Shown here: positions 33,400-42,805 of the stretch, one piece after another
Position numbering within the stretch: position 1 is the first letter of the stretch
Layout of the letters: every line of letters starts with the position of its first letter
Origin: Chromatiales bacterium (ex Bugula neritina AB1)
Lineage (GTDB): Bacteria > Pseudomonadota > Gammaproteobacteria > Granulosicoccales > Granulosicoccaceae
NCBI GenBank assembly: GCA_001730015.1
Contig: MDLA01000178.1
Location: forward strand, 1-52,360
Length of the DNA stretch: 52,360 nucleotides
Direction: 5' to 3'
Program-made: the position numbers and the translations under genes
The notes under the pieces: model-generated
The model's input: only the letters and a program-made list of their open reading frames with translations
Told to the model about the DNA's origin: nothing
The model's database searches: none

Positions 33400-34347
33400 A
33401 TGTCACTAAAATTAACTGCATCCGCAATAGTCGCCGCAGCTATGTTTGTCACAGGCGGTGTAGCCGGGGCAGCCGGTATCCCGGAATCGGATGAGCCGAT
33501 CAAGGTTATTCTAAACGACTGGACAGGGCAGCATTTCTCGACCAAAGTGGCCGGCGGCCTGCTCGAAAAAATGGGCTACAACATAGAGTATGTCAGTGCC
33601 GGCGCGTTGCCGCAGCACGCTGGTCTGGCTCAGGGAAATTTACATCTGCAGACTGAAGTCTGGAGCAATAATGTCGGTGATCTATACCCTAAAGCGGTAG
33701 AGTCCGGTGAAATTGTTGTTATAGGTGAGCTGGGTCTTGAGCCTAAAGAGGGCTGGATTTATCCCCCGTATATGGAAGAAAAATGCCCCGGCTTGCCAAG
33801 CTATACCGCACTGTATGATTGCGCTCAGGCTTTCGCTGCAGCGGAGACTTTCCCGAAAGGCAGGCTCATTACCTATCCTGCAGACTGGGGAACTCGCTCA
33901 CGTGATGTTGTTGCCAGTATAGATCTGCCGTTTGAAGCAATTGCCGGTGGCAGTGAAGGGGCAATGATTGCTGAGCTTAAATCTGCAGTAGCCGCCAACG
34001 ATCCGATCATCATGATGATGTGGCAGCCTCACTGGATTTTCGCCGCGAACGATTTCAACTGGGTTGAGTGGAACCCGATCGAAGGTGAGTGCGCAGAAGA
34101 AACACAGGAAAAAGACACGGCCTGTGGATTTCAGCAAGCGAAAGTATATACGGTTGCGTGGAGTGGCTTTGAGAAGCAGTGGCCCGCCGCTTTTGAAATG
34201 CTCAAGTTGCTTACGCTGACTAACGCAGATGAAAACGCTGCCATTCTGGAAGTCGATAGCAGTGGCCGCGATGTTGATGATGTTGCAGCCGACTGGATTG
34301 CCAACAACGAAGACCGCTGGAAACCATGGCTTGATGCTGTAATGTAA
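33400..34347 (+). CDS. Glycine betaine/quaternary amine ABC binding protein (ProX/OpuAC-like)
   Basis: A 315-residue periplasmic binding protein. ATG 33400 (MSLKLTASAIV) follows AGGAGG, and the signal peptide ends near AGAAG. The OpuAC features are clear: IKVILNDWTGQHFSTKVAGG, quoted in part as ILNDWTGQHF, then LGLEPKEGW and MMMWQPHWIF. Several Trp residues could form an aromatic cage for a trimethylammonium group. Four Cys (EKCPG, YDCAQ, GECAE, ACGF) suggest two disulfides, a pattern seen in marine DMSP/betaine binding proteins. It begins the transporter operon and is followed by family B repeat copy 3. Confidence 0.88.
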   Translation: MSLKLTASAIVAAAMFVTGGVAGAAGIPESDEPIKVILNDWTGQHFSTKVAGGLLEKMGYNIEYVSAGALPQHAGLAQGNLHLQTEVWSNNVGDLYPKAVESGEIVVIGELGLEPKEGWIYPPYMEEKCPGLPSYTALYDCAQAFAAAETFPKGRLITYPADWGTRSRDVVASIDLPFEAIAGGSEGAMIAELKSAVAANDPIIMMMWQPHWIFAANDFNWVEWNPIEGECAEETQEKDTACGFQQAKVYTVAWSGFEKQWPAAFEMLKLLTLTNADENAAILEVDSSGRDVDDVAADWIANNEDRWKPWLDAVM

Positions 34348-34348
34348 A

Positions 34349-34518
34349 CTGGCGCCCATCTATAAATGAACGCTAGTGTGCGGTCGTCACAGGCACGTAA
34401 TCTTTCGCCGACCACATGTGTAGTTTCTTATGAATGACTAAACGCCTGCAAATGGCAGGCTAAGTCTCACGTACCTGTGCCAACCTCGCTGCGCGCTTTT
34501 TATGGACGAGCACCAGCC
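34349..34518. repeat. Dispersed palindromic repeat, family B copy 3
   Basis: CTGGCGCCCATCTATAAATG at the left and TTTTTATGGACGAGCACCAG at the right are inverted ends. The centre (CCACATGTG, GAATGACTAAACGCCTGCAAATGGCAGG) matches copy 2 at 24485. It sits 2-5 nt after the binding-protein stop and in front of the ATPase gene, so it lies inside the operon and could form a hairpin in the mRNA. Confidence 0.68.
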
Positions 34519-34631
34519 AGTCTGTTGTTTTAAATCTGGAATTAACGCAACGCGGGTGGAAACGCCACCCGCCTGTTGCGCAGCATTTCGGAGCACTGAG
34601 TAATCCAGCACCCACTCCCGGAGAAATCCAG

Positions 34632-35717
34632 ATGAAAAATCAGGTCGCAGACAGCAGTGAAATCAAGCTGTCGTGCCGTAATGTCTGGAAAATCTATGGC
34701 GAGCAACCTGAGCAGTTCTTTAGCGCAGCCAGCGGCAAAGTTGATAACCCCCTGGCACATGCCGATACCATCAGATCAGCCGGGCATATAGTCGCCAACG
34801 CTGATGTAAACTTTGATGTGCACGCCGGTGAGATCTTTGTGATCATGGGGCTTTCGGGTTCCGGCAAATCAACTATTGTGCGTTGTCTTTCGCGTCTGGT
34901 TGAACCGACTACCGGTGAAATTCTGCTCGATGGTGAAAACCTGCTAAGTAAATCTGTCGCGGAACTTATAGAGATTCGCCGCCACAAGATGGGTATGGTA
35001 TTTCAGAGCTTTGGTTTGATGCCGCATCTCAATGTGATCGACAACATTGCTTTCCCGTTGAAATTACAGGGCGCTGATGAAAAAACACGCTATCAGCAAG
35101 CGCGGCGGGTGATCGAGCTCGTTGGCCTTGAAGGTCGCGAAAATAATTTTCCGAATGAATTATCCGGTGGTCAGCAGCAGCGGGTCGGTATTGCAAGATC
35201 ACTGGCAGTGGAACCCGATGTCTGGCTGCTGGACGAGCCCTTCTCAGCGCTGGATCCGCTGATACGAAAGCAAATGCAGGATGAATTTCTACGCATACAG
35301 TCGGTGTTGAGTAAATCGATTGTATTCATCACCCACGACTTCCAGGAAGCGCTGCGTCTTGCCGATCGTATGGCAATTATGCGTGATGGCGCTGTGGTTC
35401 AGATCGGGCGCCCGATCGATCTGATCTTAAACCCGGTTGATGATTACATTAGCGATTTCACTCGTGATGTCCCATGGGAAAGCATATTGCGAGCGGCCGA
35501 TATAGTGGAACCACCGGGTGCTTCAATAGAAGGTCTGGGGAGGATTTCCGGCGATGCGCTGATCGATACGCTTCTAGGGTATCTGTCTGAACACCGGGAA
35601 GGGGTGGTCGTTGAAGATGATGACGGTATGGTACTGGGTGTTGCGACGGCTCGCGGGGTAATAGCGGCACTCGCGTCGGGGTGTAATACCGAGCCTGCCG
35701 CTGTCTGGCAGCAATAG
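34632..35717 (+). CDS. Betaine/proline-type ABC transporter ATPase (ProV/OpuAA-like)
   Basis: A 361-residue ATPase. Walker A is MGLSGSGKSTIVRC, the signature is LSGGQQQRVGIARS, Walker B is VWLLDEPFSALDPL and the H-loop is FITHDFQEA, all intact. An N-terminal extension before residue 50 contains SCRNVWKIYG, as in ProV. The C-terminus keeps a reduced CBS-like segment (VVVEDDDGMVLGVATARGVI), which in ProV/OpuAA senses ionic strength. CCGGAGA precedes the ATG. It energises the fused permease that starts 11 bp downstream. Confidence 0.9.
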   Translation: MKNQVADSSEIKLSCRNVWKIYGEQPEQFFSAASGKVDNPLAHADTIRSAGHIVANADVNFDVHAGEIFVIMGLSGSGKSTIVRCLSRLVEPTTGEILLDGENLLSKSVAELIEIRRHKMGMVFQSFGLMPHLNVIDNIAFPLKLQGADEKTRYQQARRVIELVGLEGRENNFPNELSGGQQQRVGIARSLAVEPDVWLLDEPFSALDPLIRKQMQDEFLRIQSVLSKSIVFITHDFQEALRLADRMAIMRDGAVVQIGRPIDLILNPVDDYISDFTRDVPWESILRAADIVEPPGASIEGLGRISGDALIDTLLGYLSEHREGVVVEDDDGMVLGVATARGVIAALASGCNTEPAAVWQQ

Positions 35718-35728
35718 AGAGCGGGTAG

Positions 35729-37807
35729 ATGACTGCACCCGTCACCAAGAAACAAACCCTGTGGATGTGGCTGGGCGTTATTGCCTTTACGCTATTGTGC
35801 ATCGCGCTGAAGGGGCAGTGGGACTGGCTGGCAAAATACCCTGAATCACTTATTTTACCGGTAGCAGGTTTACTCAACGTTATCATGGACTGGACCGTTG
35901 ATAATCTGGGCTGGTTTTTTCTGGGTATTTCCTGGTTGCTGGAATGGCCGGTGCGCGCCGCACGCTATGTACTGAATGGCTTGCCATGGGTAGTTAATGT
36001 ATTTTTATTTACAACCGTAGCCTACGCAGCATCAGGCTGGCGACTAGCGCTGTTCACGTTGTGCTCTACCTTGTATATGGTTGTTTTTGGCTACTGGGAA
36101 GAAAGTATGAACACGCTTTCACTGGTGGCGATCTCCGTGCCGCTGGCAATTTTAACCGGGTTTGCCTTCGGTGTATGGGGGTTTTATTCCAAACCTGCCG
36201 AACGGCTGATCATGCCGTCACTCGATCTTCTACAAACGGTTCCTGCGTTTGCCTACCTGCTGCCTATATTGATGCTGTTCGGTTTTGGCACCGTGGTCGG
36301 TCTGATAGCCAGTGTGTTGTATTCCTTCCCGCCAATGGTTCGAAATACGATTGTCGGATTGCGCGGTGTTTCAGCAGAAGTCGTTGAGTCCGGCCTGATG
36401 TCGGGAGCAACGCCGGGTCAGTTGTTCTGGCAGGTGCGGGTGCCTTCGGCACGCAAGCAGATATTGCTCGGTGTCAATCAGGCGACCATGGCCTCGCTGA
36501 GCATGGTGATTATCGCCTCTATAATTGGTGGTACCGAAGACATTGGCTGGGAAGTACTGTCGACTATCCGCAAAGCGCAATTTGGTGAGAGCCTGCTGGC
36601 GGGGATGGTCATCGCACTGATGGCAATGGTGATCGACCGAATCACCGCTGGAATGGCCCTGCGCACCAATCTCTATGATCCGGTTAATCCAGGCACCTTT
36701 GAGCGGTATCGATTATGGATAATTGCCGCAGCCGGTTCACTGCTGTTATTCGCGCTGGCTCAGGTGTTCAGTGTGCTTGGCGACTGGCCGCGTGAACTCA
36801 TTGTAAACCCTGCAAAAGCAATGAATGACGGATTAACCTACCTCATTGTGAATTTTCGCGATCAGATAGAGGGCATCAAAAAGCTGGCGTTTTTCTTCGT
36901 CATGCTTCCGGCAAAGATCGGCCTGCAAGGCGCGGTGAGCCCGTTTACCTGGGGCTTTGAACTCGCAACGATTCACAAGGTGGTATACAGCATTGGTACT
37001 GTGTTAATCGCGCTGTGGATCCTGTGGCGTGGTAACACCACGTTCGCTGTTATGGTGCTGCTGTTTGCTTTGTTTTTCTATTTTGGTTTAACTCAGATGC
37101 CATGGCCGGCCGTGCTGCTGATCTATACGGTTATCGGCTGGCAGATTGGTGGCCGGGCACTGGCCACCGGAACCGCGCTGGGACTGGCTTTTCTGGTGGT
37201 TACAGGTAACTGGGCAGAGGCTATGCTGTCGGTTTATCTGTGTGGAATTGCAGCGATTATCTCATTTGTTCTAGGCACTTCTATAGGTATCTGGGCGGCC
37301 CACAATGATCGCGTCTCCGCGTTTGTACGCCCGATCAATGACACCCTGCAAACCATGCCGCTGTTTGTGATTTTAATTCCGTTTGTTATGGTATTTAAAA
37401 TAGGCGAGTTTACCGGTCTGCTGGCCATTATTGCCTATGCGTTTGTGCCCGCCATACGTTACGCGGAACACGGGTTGCGCAATCTTCCGGCAACCGTCGT
37501 GGAGGCAGCACGTATGATGGGTGCGACGAAATGGCAGATGCTCTGGCAGGTGAAACTGCCGCTGGCGCTTCCGGTCATGATGCTTGGCTTGAATCAGACA
37601 ATCATGTATGCGATTGCGATGCTGGTTATTGCAGCGCTGGTCGGCACCAAAGGTCTGGAGCAAAATGTCTATATCGGGTTGAGCGACGGTGATTTCGGTG
37701 TGGGTATGGTTGCCGGGCTGGGAATGGCGATCATTGCCATTATCGCAGACCGGATGACTCAGGCCTGGAGTAAAAAGCGGCAGGCAGCACTGGGGCTGGC
37801 TTCCTGA
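35729..37807 (+). CDS. Betaine/proline-type ABC permease, two ProW domains fused
   Basis: A 692-residue membrane protein containing two complete binding-protein-dependent transport domains. The first spans about residues 115-320 (EESMNTLSLVAISVPLAILT; coupling loop SGLMSGATPGQLFWQVRVPSA). The second spans about 485-690 (AEAMLSVYLCGIAAIISFVL; coupling loop AARMMGATKWQMLWQVKLPLA). A long linker with extra membrane segments joins them. Single-domain permeases such as ProW form homodimers. Here both halves are covalently linked and have diverged. Similar double-domain permeases occur in some marine betaine/choline transporters. Confidence 0.87.
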   Translation: MTAPVTKKQTLWMWLGVIAFTLLCIALKGQWDWLAKYPESLILPVAGLLNVIMDWTVDNLGWFFLGISWLLEWPVRAARYVLNGLPWVVNVFLFTTVAYAASGWRLALFTLCSTLYMVVFGYWEESMNTLSLVAISVPLAILTGFAFGVWGFYSKPAERLIMPSLDLLQTVPAFAYLLPILMLFGFGTVVGLIASVLYSFPPMVRNTIVGLRGVSAEVVESGLMSGATPGQLFWQVRVPSARKQILLGVNQATMASLSMVIIASIIGGTEDIGWEVLSTIRKAQFGESLLAGMVIALMAMVIDRITAGMALRTNLYDPVNPGTFERYRLWIIAAAGSLLLFALAQVFSVLGDWPRELIVNPAKAMNDGLTYLIVNFRDQIEGIKKLAFFFVMLPAKIGLQGAVSPFTWGFELATIHKVVYSIGTVLIALWILWRGNTTFAVMVLLFALFFYFGLTQMPWPAVLLIYTVIGWQIGGRALATGTALGLAFLVVTGNWAEAMLSVYLCGIAAIISFVLGTSIGIWAAHNDRVSAFVRPINDTLQTMPLFVILIPFVMVFKIGEFTGLLAIIAYAFVPAIRYAEHGLRNLPATVVEAARMMGATKWQMLWQVKLPLALPVMMLGLNQTIMYAIAMLVIAALVGTKGLEQNVYIGLSDGDFGVGMVAGLGMAIIAIIADRMTQAWSKKRQAALGLAS

Positions 37808-37987
37808 ATGGAGGCCAGTCTGTATTGGTAACTTACTGCCGGGCCGGGTGTAGTATGAGTCGTTTGAATTAATAGACGAATGAGTTCATGTAGCTGATCT
37901 GCTGTACACAGGTTGGTCGCACGTATTAATGTCCCTGATTCAAAGCAATAACCATCAGACAGCAATACCATTGCTAACTGGAAATCC

Positions 37988-39163
37988 ATGAAAAATCTAC
38001 AAGAAGCATCCGATCTCGAAAACACGGTAAGAATAAGTGCACGGCGTTTTGAAGAATCGCCTTTTATTGAACGCACTGACAGCCCGCACATGATTCGCGG
38101 CGTCTACGCCGGCCGTTATCTGGCAATCTATCTGGGGGAAGATGTCACGGAAAAATACTGGACGCTCAGACAAAAGGCTCTGTTGTTTGATGTGCCGGAA
38201 AAACCGGTGGAAATCAGCGGCCCCGATGCCGTACCTTTTCTTGAAAAAGTATTTTCCCGCAAAGTCGCAACCATGCAGCCGGGGCGAGGGTATTATGCAA
38301 TTGCCTGTACCCCGCAAGGCGGTGTGTTTATGGATGGCGTTATTTTCAGGCTCGGTGCCAATCGATTCTGGTACGTACAGGCCGATGGTGCGTTTGAAAC
38401 CTGGCTGATTGCGCACAGTGGCGGCTTCAATATTTCTATCACCGACCCGCAATCGCGTGTACTGCAGATTCAGGGGCCGGCATCGCTTAAAATCATGTCG
38501 GTTGCCACTGATGGTGCGATCAATGAAACACTGCGCTACTTCGGTGCGGGGTTCTATACCATTGGCGGCCAGAAGCTTTATGTATCCCGAACCGGCTTTA
38601 CCGGTGAGTTAGGCTATGAAATCTATTGCGATGGTGCGAATACAGACCACCTCGCACTGTGGGACCACCTTATTGCCGTGGGCGAGCCTCACGGTATGGA
38701 GTTTTCCTCCACCCGGGTTATGACGATCCGCCGGATTGAGGCAGGAATACTGGGCAACCTCACAGATATCGATATGACCATGACTCCGTTCGAAGCCGGT
38801 CTGGCTCCGTTTATAGATATGGATAAAGGTGATTTCGTCGGCCGCGACGCTTTGCTTGGCAAAGATCAGCGATCATTGCTCATGGGCTTAACCTGTCAGA
38901 CGCAAACACCGGTAGCGGGCAGTGTCATTCTCGACCAGGACGAACCAGTGGGCTTTATCACAGCCGGTGTTCCGTCCCCGACGCTCGGGCTCGGAATCGG
39001 CTATGCGCGTTTCCATGAGCCGGGTGACTGGATCGGTCGCGCCCTGACGCTGCAATTGCCCGATGGTTCGCACCACCCGGCGGAAATTGTTGATATCCCG
39101 TTTGTTGATCGCGAGAAAAAAATTGTGCGTGGTGGTGATCGCACTATCCCTGAAAGAACCTGA
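37988..39163 (+). CDS. GcvT/DmdA-family aminomethyltransferase-like protein
   Basis: A 391-residue folate-binding GcvT-fold protein. LLFDVPEKPVEISGPDAVPF near residue 65, GRGYYAIACTPQGGVFMDGV near 100 and YVSRTGFTGELGYEIYCDG near 200 are the family hallmarks. EAGLAPFIDMDKGDFVGRDAL near 270 is the C-terminal half. Relatives include glycine cleavage T protein, DMSP demethylase DmdA and demethylases of dimethylglycine and sarcosine. With the betaine-type transporter upstream, tetrahydrofolate-dependent demethylation of an imported methylated compound is likely (inference). It is not part of a full glycine cleavage operon. CTGGAA precedes the ATG. Confidence 0.82.
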   Translation: MKNLQEASDLENTVRISARRFEESPFIERTDSPHMIRGVYAGRYLAIYLGEDVTEKYWTLRQKALLFDVPEKPVEISGPDAVPFLEKVFSRKVATMQPGRGYYAIACTPQGGVFMDGVIFRLGANRFWYVQADGAFETWLIAHSGGFNISITDPQSRVLQIQGPASLKIMSVATDGAINETLRYFGAGFYTIGGQKLYVSRTGFTGELGYEIYCDGANTDHLALWDHLIAVGEPHGMEFSSTRVMTIRRIEAGILGNLTDIDMTMTPFEAGLAPFIDMDKGDFVGRDALLGKDQRSLLMGLTCQTQTPVAGSVILDQDEPVGFITAGVPSPTLGLGIGYARFHEPGDWIGRALTLQLPDGSHHPAEIVDIPFVDREKKIVRGGDRTIPERT

Positions 39164-39233
39164 TCGGGCCCGAAAATCCGAATAGCAAAACGCGACTGAT
39201 CAGTCTCATCAAATTAAGCGTACAGCAGGTAAT

Positions 39234-40580
39234 ATGACAACAACATCACCGCTGGTGGGCGCACCTTTGGGGCGCACCATGTTTAGACTAGCCGTGCCCG
39301 GCGTCATTGGTGCGCTGCTTTTTTCCAGCCCCGCCTTGGTTGAAGCGACTTTTCTAAAATCGGCCGGTGCTGATGCGCTGGCAGCGGTGGCGCTGGTATT
39401 TCCGTTGATAATTCTGGCAGGTATGTTTTCCGCCGGGGCGATCGGAGGGGCGATCAGCGGGCGCACGGCGCGGGCGATGGGGGCCGGTGACCACCGCGAA
39501 GCCAGTGCCGTCCTGGTTTGTGCCGTATTGATCTCGCTCGTCGGCGGCGTAGTTATGTGGTTGCTGGTTGTGCAGCTCGGGCCTTATCTCTATAACTATG
39601 CCAGTGATAGCCAATCAGTCACGAACGCAGCGCAGCGGTATGCGGCACTGGTATTTCCGGCCATACCTGCCTATTGGCTGGTGAATATGCTGTGCTCGGT
39701 ATTACGAGGCAATGGCGATATGAAACGCCCGGCACTGGTCGCCGGCGTCATGTTGCTATCCTATATTGTATTCGCCGCAATGCTCATACCCGGTGAAGGC
39801 AGTACCATTGAGGAGGCTATTCCTGCAGCCGCCTATACCATGATTGCGTCTTATTGTGTCGCGCTGCTGGCGGCAGTGTATTTTATCGGGCAACGCAACC
39901 AGCCCATACGCTTTCTTCCGGGTGCATTTCGCTGGGCAACTCTCACGGGAATTTTGAAGCAGGGGCTGCTGGCGGCCAGCCAGTCAATGATGACAATAGT
40001 CTACGCGCTGGTTACCACGCTATTGTTCGGCCGCTTTGGAACTGACTGGTTAGCAGGATTCGGGCTGGCGGTGCGTCTTGAGCTGATTATGGTGCCGGTG
40101 ATTTTTGGTATTGGTGCTTCTATAATAGCGATTGTCGGAGCCTATGTCGGCGCAGGTCAGAGGCGTGCCGCGATATCAATTGCCTGGCGCGGTGTGTTAA
40201 TCAACACAGTGATCGTTGGTTGTGTCGGCTTGCTGTTTTCACTATTCCCGGGAACGTGGTGCGGATTGGTCGGTAGTGATGCCACGGTTATCGACAACTG
40301 CAGCCAGAGCCTCAGAGTTGTTGCTCCTACTTATGCTTTGTTTGCACTGGGCCTTGGGTGTTACTTCGCCAGTCAAGGACTCAATACCCTTCAGTTTCCG
40401 GTGCTCGGGGCTTTCTTTCGGTTGCTGATTGTTGCGAGCGGGCTATTCTGGGTGTCACAGGCAACACCCGTTGTATACGCGCTTTATCTGGTCGCCTGTG
40501 CGGTTGTAGTTTACGGTTTGTTTGTCGCTTTAGCGCTCAGGTACGGGCCATGGCGTCAAACCGGCACGAGCTATAGTTAA
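39234..40580 (+). CDS. MATE family efflux transporter
   Basis: A 448-residue inner-membrane protein with about 12 hydrophobic segments. It shows the family opening (PLGRTMFRLAVPGVIGALLF), FLKSAGADALAAVALVFPL near residue 45, and a related second half starting near GILKQGLLAASQSMM. The two-repeat layout and length match MATE/NorM multidrug or metabolite exporters driven by Na+ or H+. The substrate is unknown. It follows the GcvT-like gene on the same strand after 70 bp and may be cotranscribed. A family C repeat begins 7 nt after its stop. Confidence 0.85.
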   Translation: MTTTSPLVGAPLGRTMFRLAVPGVIGALLFSSPALVEATFLKSAGADALAAVALVFPLIILAGMFSAGAIGGAISGRTARAMGAGDHREASAVLVCAVLISLVGGVVMWLLVVQLGPYLYNYASDSQSVTNAAQRYAALVFPAIPAYWLVNMLCSVLRGNGDMKRPALVAGVMLLSYIVFAAMLIPGEGSTIEEAIPAAAYTMIASYCVALLAAVYFIGQRNQPIRFLPGAFRWATLTGILKQGLLAASQSMMTIVYALVTTLLFGRFGTDWLAGFGLAVRLELIMVPVIFGIGASIIAIVGAYVGAGQRRAAISIAWRGVLINTVIVGCVGLLFSLFPGTWCGLVGSDATVIDNCSQSLRVVAPTYALFALGLGCYFASQGLNTLQFPVLGAFFRLLIVASGLFWVSQATPVVYALYLVACAVVVYGLFVALALRYGPWRQTGTSYS

Positions 40581-40587
40581 ACCCGGC

Positions 40588-40681
40588 TGTTGCATAAAAT
40601 TCCGGCTCGGCATCGCTGCACTGGTTCTATAGCAGCATCTATGGCGTAGTACTTATTTTTCCTGAATATCACTTAGAATGA
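40588..40681. repeat. Dispersed repeat, family C copy 1
   Basis: TGTTGCATAAAATTCCGG to CTGAATATCACTTAGAATGA is shared with 51477-51565 (shared words TAGCAGCATCTA, TTTTTCCTGAATATCACTTAG). It has no coding capacity. Positions 40682-40842 show nothing else recognised. Confidence 0.6.
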
Positions 40682-40842
40682 CCAGGCTCAATCCAGTAAA
40701 AACTCCGTGCAGCGCCTTTTATACCGCTCTATAAGCTTCTGAGCTCGAAATTTAATGCAAAACCAGGGTTAAAATACCCCGATGCCGGAGCCATTCGTTT
40801 GGTAAAGTTGCCGGCTATCTGCCGATTAACTGCCGGTTGTAA

Positions 40843-41910
40843 TTACACAGATTCTGTCACTGTTAAATTTTTGAACGTATAGATGGGTGCTTCTATAAGT
40901 GCATTGCCTTGTGAATCTTCAAGGTATAATCCGGCTTCTTCTGCAACCACATCGCCGGCATCATTCTGAGAAATATTTATAAGCTTAAAGCGAATCTGTT
41001 TCGGGTCTTCGAAGATCATTCCGGAGAAAGATTTGCGGGAAAGTGACTTGAATACCGGGTTTTTCAAACCGAAATCATCCCGTGCTGAATCCTTGAGCAG
41101 GGCAATCATACCGTGTGTACCGAAATTGCCCGGTACCACGGGGTCGCCGCGAAAATGATAGCGCAGCGGCCAGAGATCGGGGTTTATTACCTGTGTTGCT
41201 TCGCGATTATAAACACCATCACTGCCAGTGATGGAGCCTGGATCATTGTCGAAAACCGGTACTCGAAGGTTTGATGGCTTATCGGTCGAAGATGGCTCTT
41301 TCACGCCTTGCTGCCCGCCATATTGCTTTCGCAGTTCCTGTATGTCTTGCGGGTTCAGGATGCCGACAATCACATTGCGTGTTTCAAGCAGCAATTGGCC
41401 GCTGGTGTCTTGTATTTTTGCATTGAACACTGCGGTACCGGTGCCGGTTGAACTGTTTTCCATCCACTTGCGCTTTTCGAGTACAAAAAGCACTTGCTTT
41501 GCCGGTTCGAAATTAAGTGACTGGTGCAGAGTGCAGGCGCCGGAAGACAGTGCCCGGCCGATCCCGTTGATTTTGCGCGCCGCCCAGAACCCGACCAGTT
41601 GATCGAGCTGGTCCTGAAACAGCATTTCAAGTGCTTCATCAATGGCGTAGGGCCAGTCTGAAGCATTTGCCGGAAACGTAAACGACGCTTCTATTCGTTC
41701 TTCGTTCAGCACTTCGATCTTATCGATGCACAAAATAGGCTTGCGCGGCAGTTTGGCGGAAAACTCGTTATCGAGTAGCCCCTCGGCGTGCAGCTCCAGC
41801 AAGCGGCCGTTGAAGCACTGCAGCTCTTTCCAGCGCAGCCCGCTTAGCTGTGCGTCGTCTAGAGAGTCCAGATCGGTTAGATTTAAGGTTTGTACAGAGG
41901 GTGTGTTCAT
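40843..41910 (-). CDS. FabA/PfaC-like double-hotdog dehydratase-like protein
   Basis: A 355-residue protein with two hotdog-fold domains. The first (about residues 50-190) contains KPILCIDKIEVLNEERIEAS, quoted in part as CIDKIEVLNE. The second contains YHFRGDPVVPGNFGTHGMIALL, quoted in part as FRGDPVVPGNFGTHGM. That segment is close to the dehydratase (FabA-like) domains of polyunsaturated fatty acid or polyketide synthases (PfaC). No other pfa gene is nearby, so it is an orphan and may modify an acyl thioester on its own. The expected catalytic His of FabA is not obvious in the PGNFGTHG segment. Confidence 0.72.
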   Translation of the reverse strand: MNTPSVQTLNLTDLDSLDDAQLSGLRWKELQCFNGRLLELHAEGLLDNEFSAKLPRKPILCIDKIEVLNEERIEASFTFPANASDWPYAIDEALEMLFQDQLDQLVGFWAARKINGIGRALSSGACTLHQSLNFEPAKQVLFVLEKRKWMENSSTGTGTAVFNAKIQDTSGQLLLETRNVIVGILNPQDIQELRKQYGGQQGVKEPSSTDKPSNLRVPVFDNDPGSITGSDGVYNREATQVINPDLWPLRYHFRGDPVVPGNFGTHGMIALLKDSARDDFGLKNPVFKSLSRKSFSGMIFEDPKQIRFKLINISQNDAGDVVAEEAGLYLEDSQGNALIEAPIYTFKNLTVTESV

Positions 41911-42061
41911 TACGTGATCGAGCGTGTCAGTTGTCTCAGCGCATTGTACCTGTTTTGTCCGCCATCGGTACGAACGTAGTTAGTTCGCTCGTAGTTCGCA
42001 CGTAGGTCTCCGGTACTTCACCAGCCCGCGCAGCCGCTCGCCGGCTGCACGGGGGAGATGC

Positions 42062-42715
42062 TCAGACTCCGATATTTTCAGTTTCCTCGACTCGCCATTC
42101 TTCAACAGCGCCGTCAGCGACCCATTGATTCATGGCGTCGAGATTCATCATCGTATCGCTCCATCGCTTGAACAGCGGCGAAATCGATAGCTGATAGCCG
42201 ATAGCGCGCCACGCCACGGGCGCAAACATCGCATCCGCAATGCTGAATTCACCACAGAGAAAGTCGCCATCGGGTTTGTCTGCCCGCTCAAAAAGCTGCC
42301 AAATGTCGGCCAGCCGTTTCAGATCAGCCTGCACGGCGGCGCTGGGTTCCATGGCAATAACGCGGTGGCAATTCATCGGGTGCTCGCTGCGCAGTGCGGC
42401 GAAGCCGCTGTGCATTTCAGCGCAGGCACTACGCGCCAGTGCCCGCAATGCAGGGTCACGCGGCCACAGGTTTTTATCCGGGTGTTGCTCTGCCAGAAAT
42501 TCCAGTATTGCCAGGCTGTCCCAGATAATCCGCTCACAGCATTCCAGAACCGGCACCGTCGCGGGAATGCTGTGTTGTCGGGCGAAATTATTCAGGCTGT
42601 TGTCGTGGGCAAAAGGCAACACTGTTTCGTCGAAGGGAATACCGGTTACTTTCATTGCCAGCCACGGACGCAACGACCAGGAAGAGTAGCGCTTGTAAGT
42701 GATGTACAGATGCAT
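42062..42715 (-). CDS. Glutathione S-transferase family protein
   Basis: A 217-residue GST. The N-terminal thioredoxin-like domain opens with YITYKRYSSWSLRPWLAMK, and SSWS supplies the likely catalytic Ser. The IPATVPVLECCERIIWDSLAI segment, quoted here as ATVPVLECCERIIWDSLA, gives the cis-Pro and the glutathione-binding Asp-Ser pair. The helical C-terminal domain includes FLCGEFSIADAMFAPV. Length is normal. It is divergent from a LysR gene 34 bp away, a frequent arrangement for regulator and target. A short GC hairpin (42030-42048) lies after its stop. Confidence 0.85.
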   Translation of the reverse strand: MHLYITYKRYSSWSLRPWLAMKVTGIPFDETVLPFAHDNSLNNFARQHSIPATVPVLECCERIIWDSLAILEFLAEQHPDKNLWPRDPALRALARSACAEMHSGFAALRSEHPMNCHRVIAMEPSAAVQADLKRLADIWQLFERADKPDGDFLCGEFSIADAMFAPVAWRAIGYQLSISPLFKRWSDTMMNLDAMNQWVADGAVEEWRVEETENIGV

Positions 42716-42805
42716 TGTTGTGTCTCCGTTTGAGCTGTATATCCTGCAGTGCTAGTCTGTATGAAAAAAGCGAATAATATTGTTCGCTTTATGCGGATAA
42801 ACCGA

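Noticed and set aside
41971..42008. Short repeats of AGTTCGC/CGTAG upstream of the FabA-like gene
   Set aside because: Units are irregular and too short to claim an operator or array.
42030..42048. GC hairpin GCAGCCG-CTCGC-CGGCTGC as GST terminator
   Set aside because: Stem is present but there is no T-tract on the minus strand; kept only as a note.
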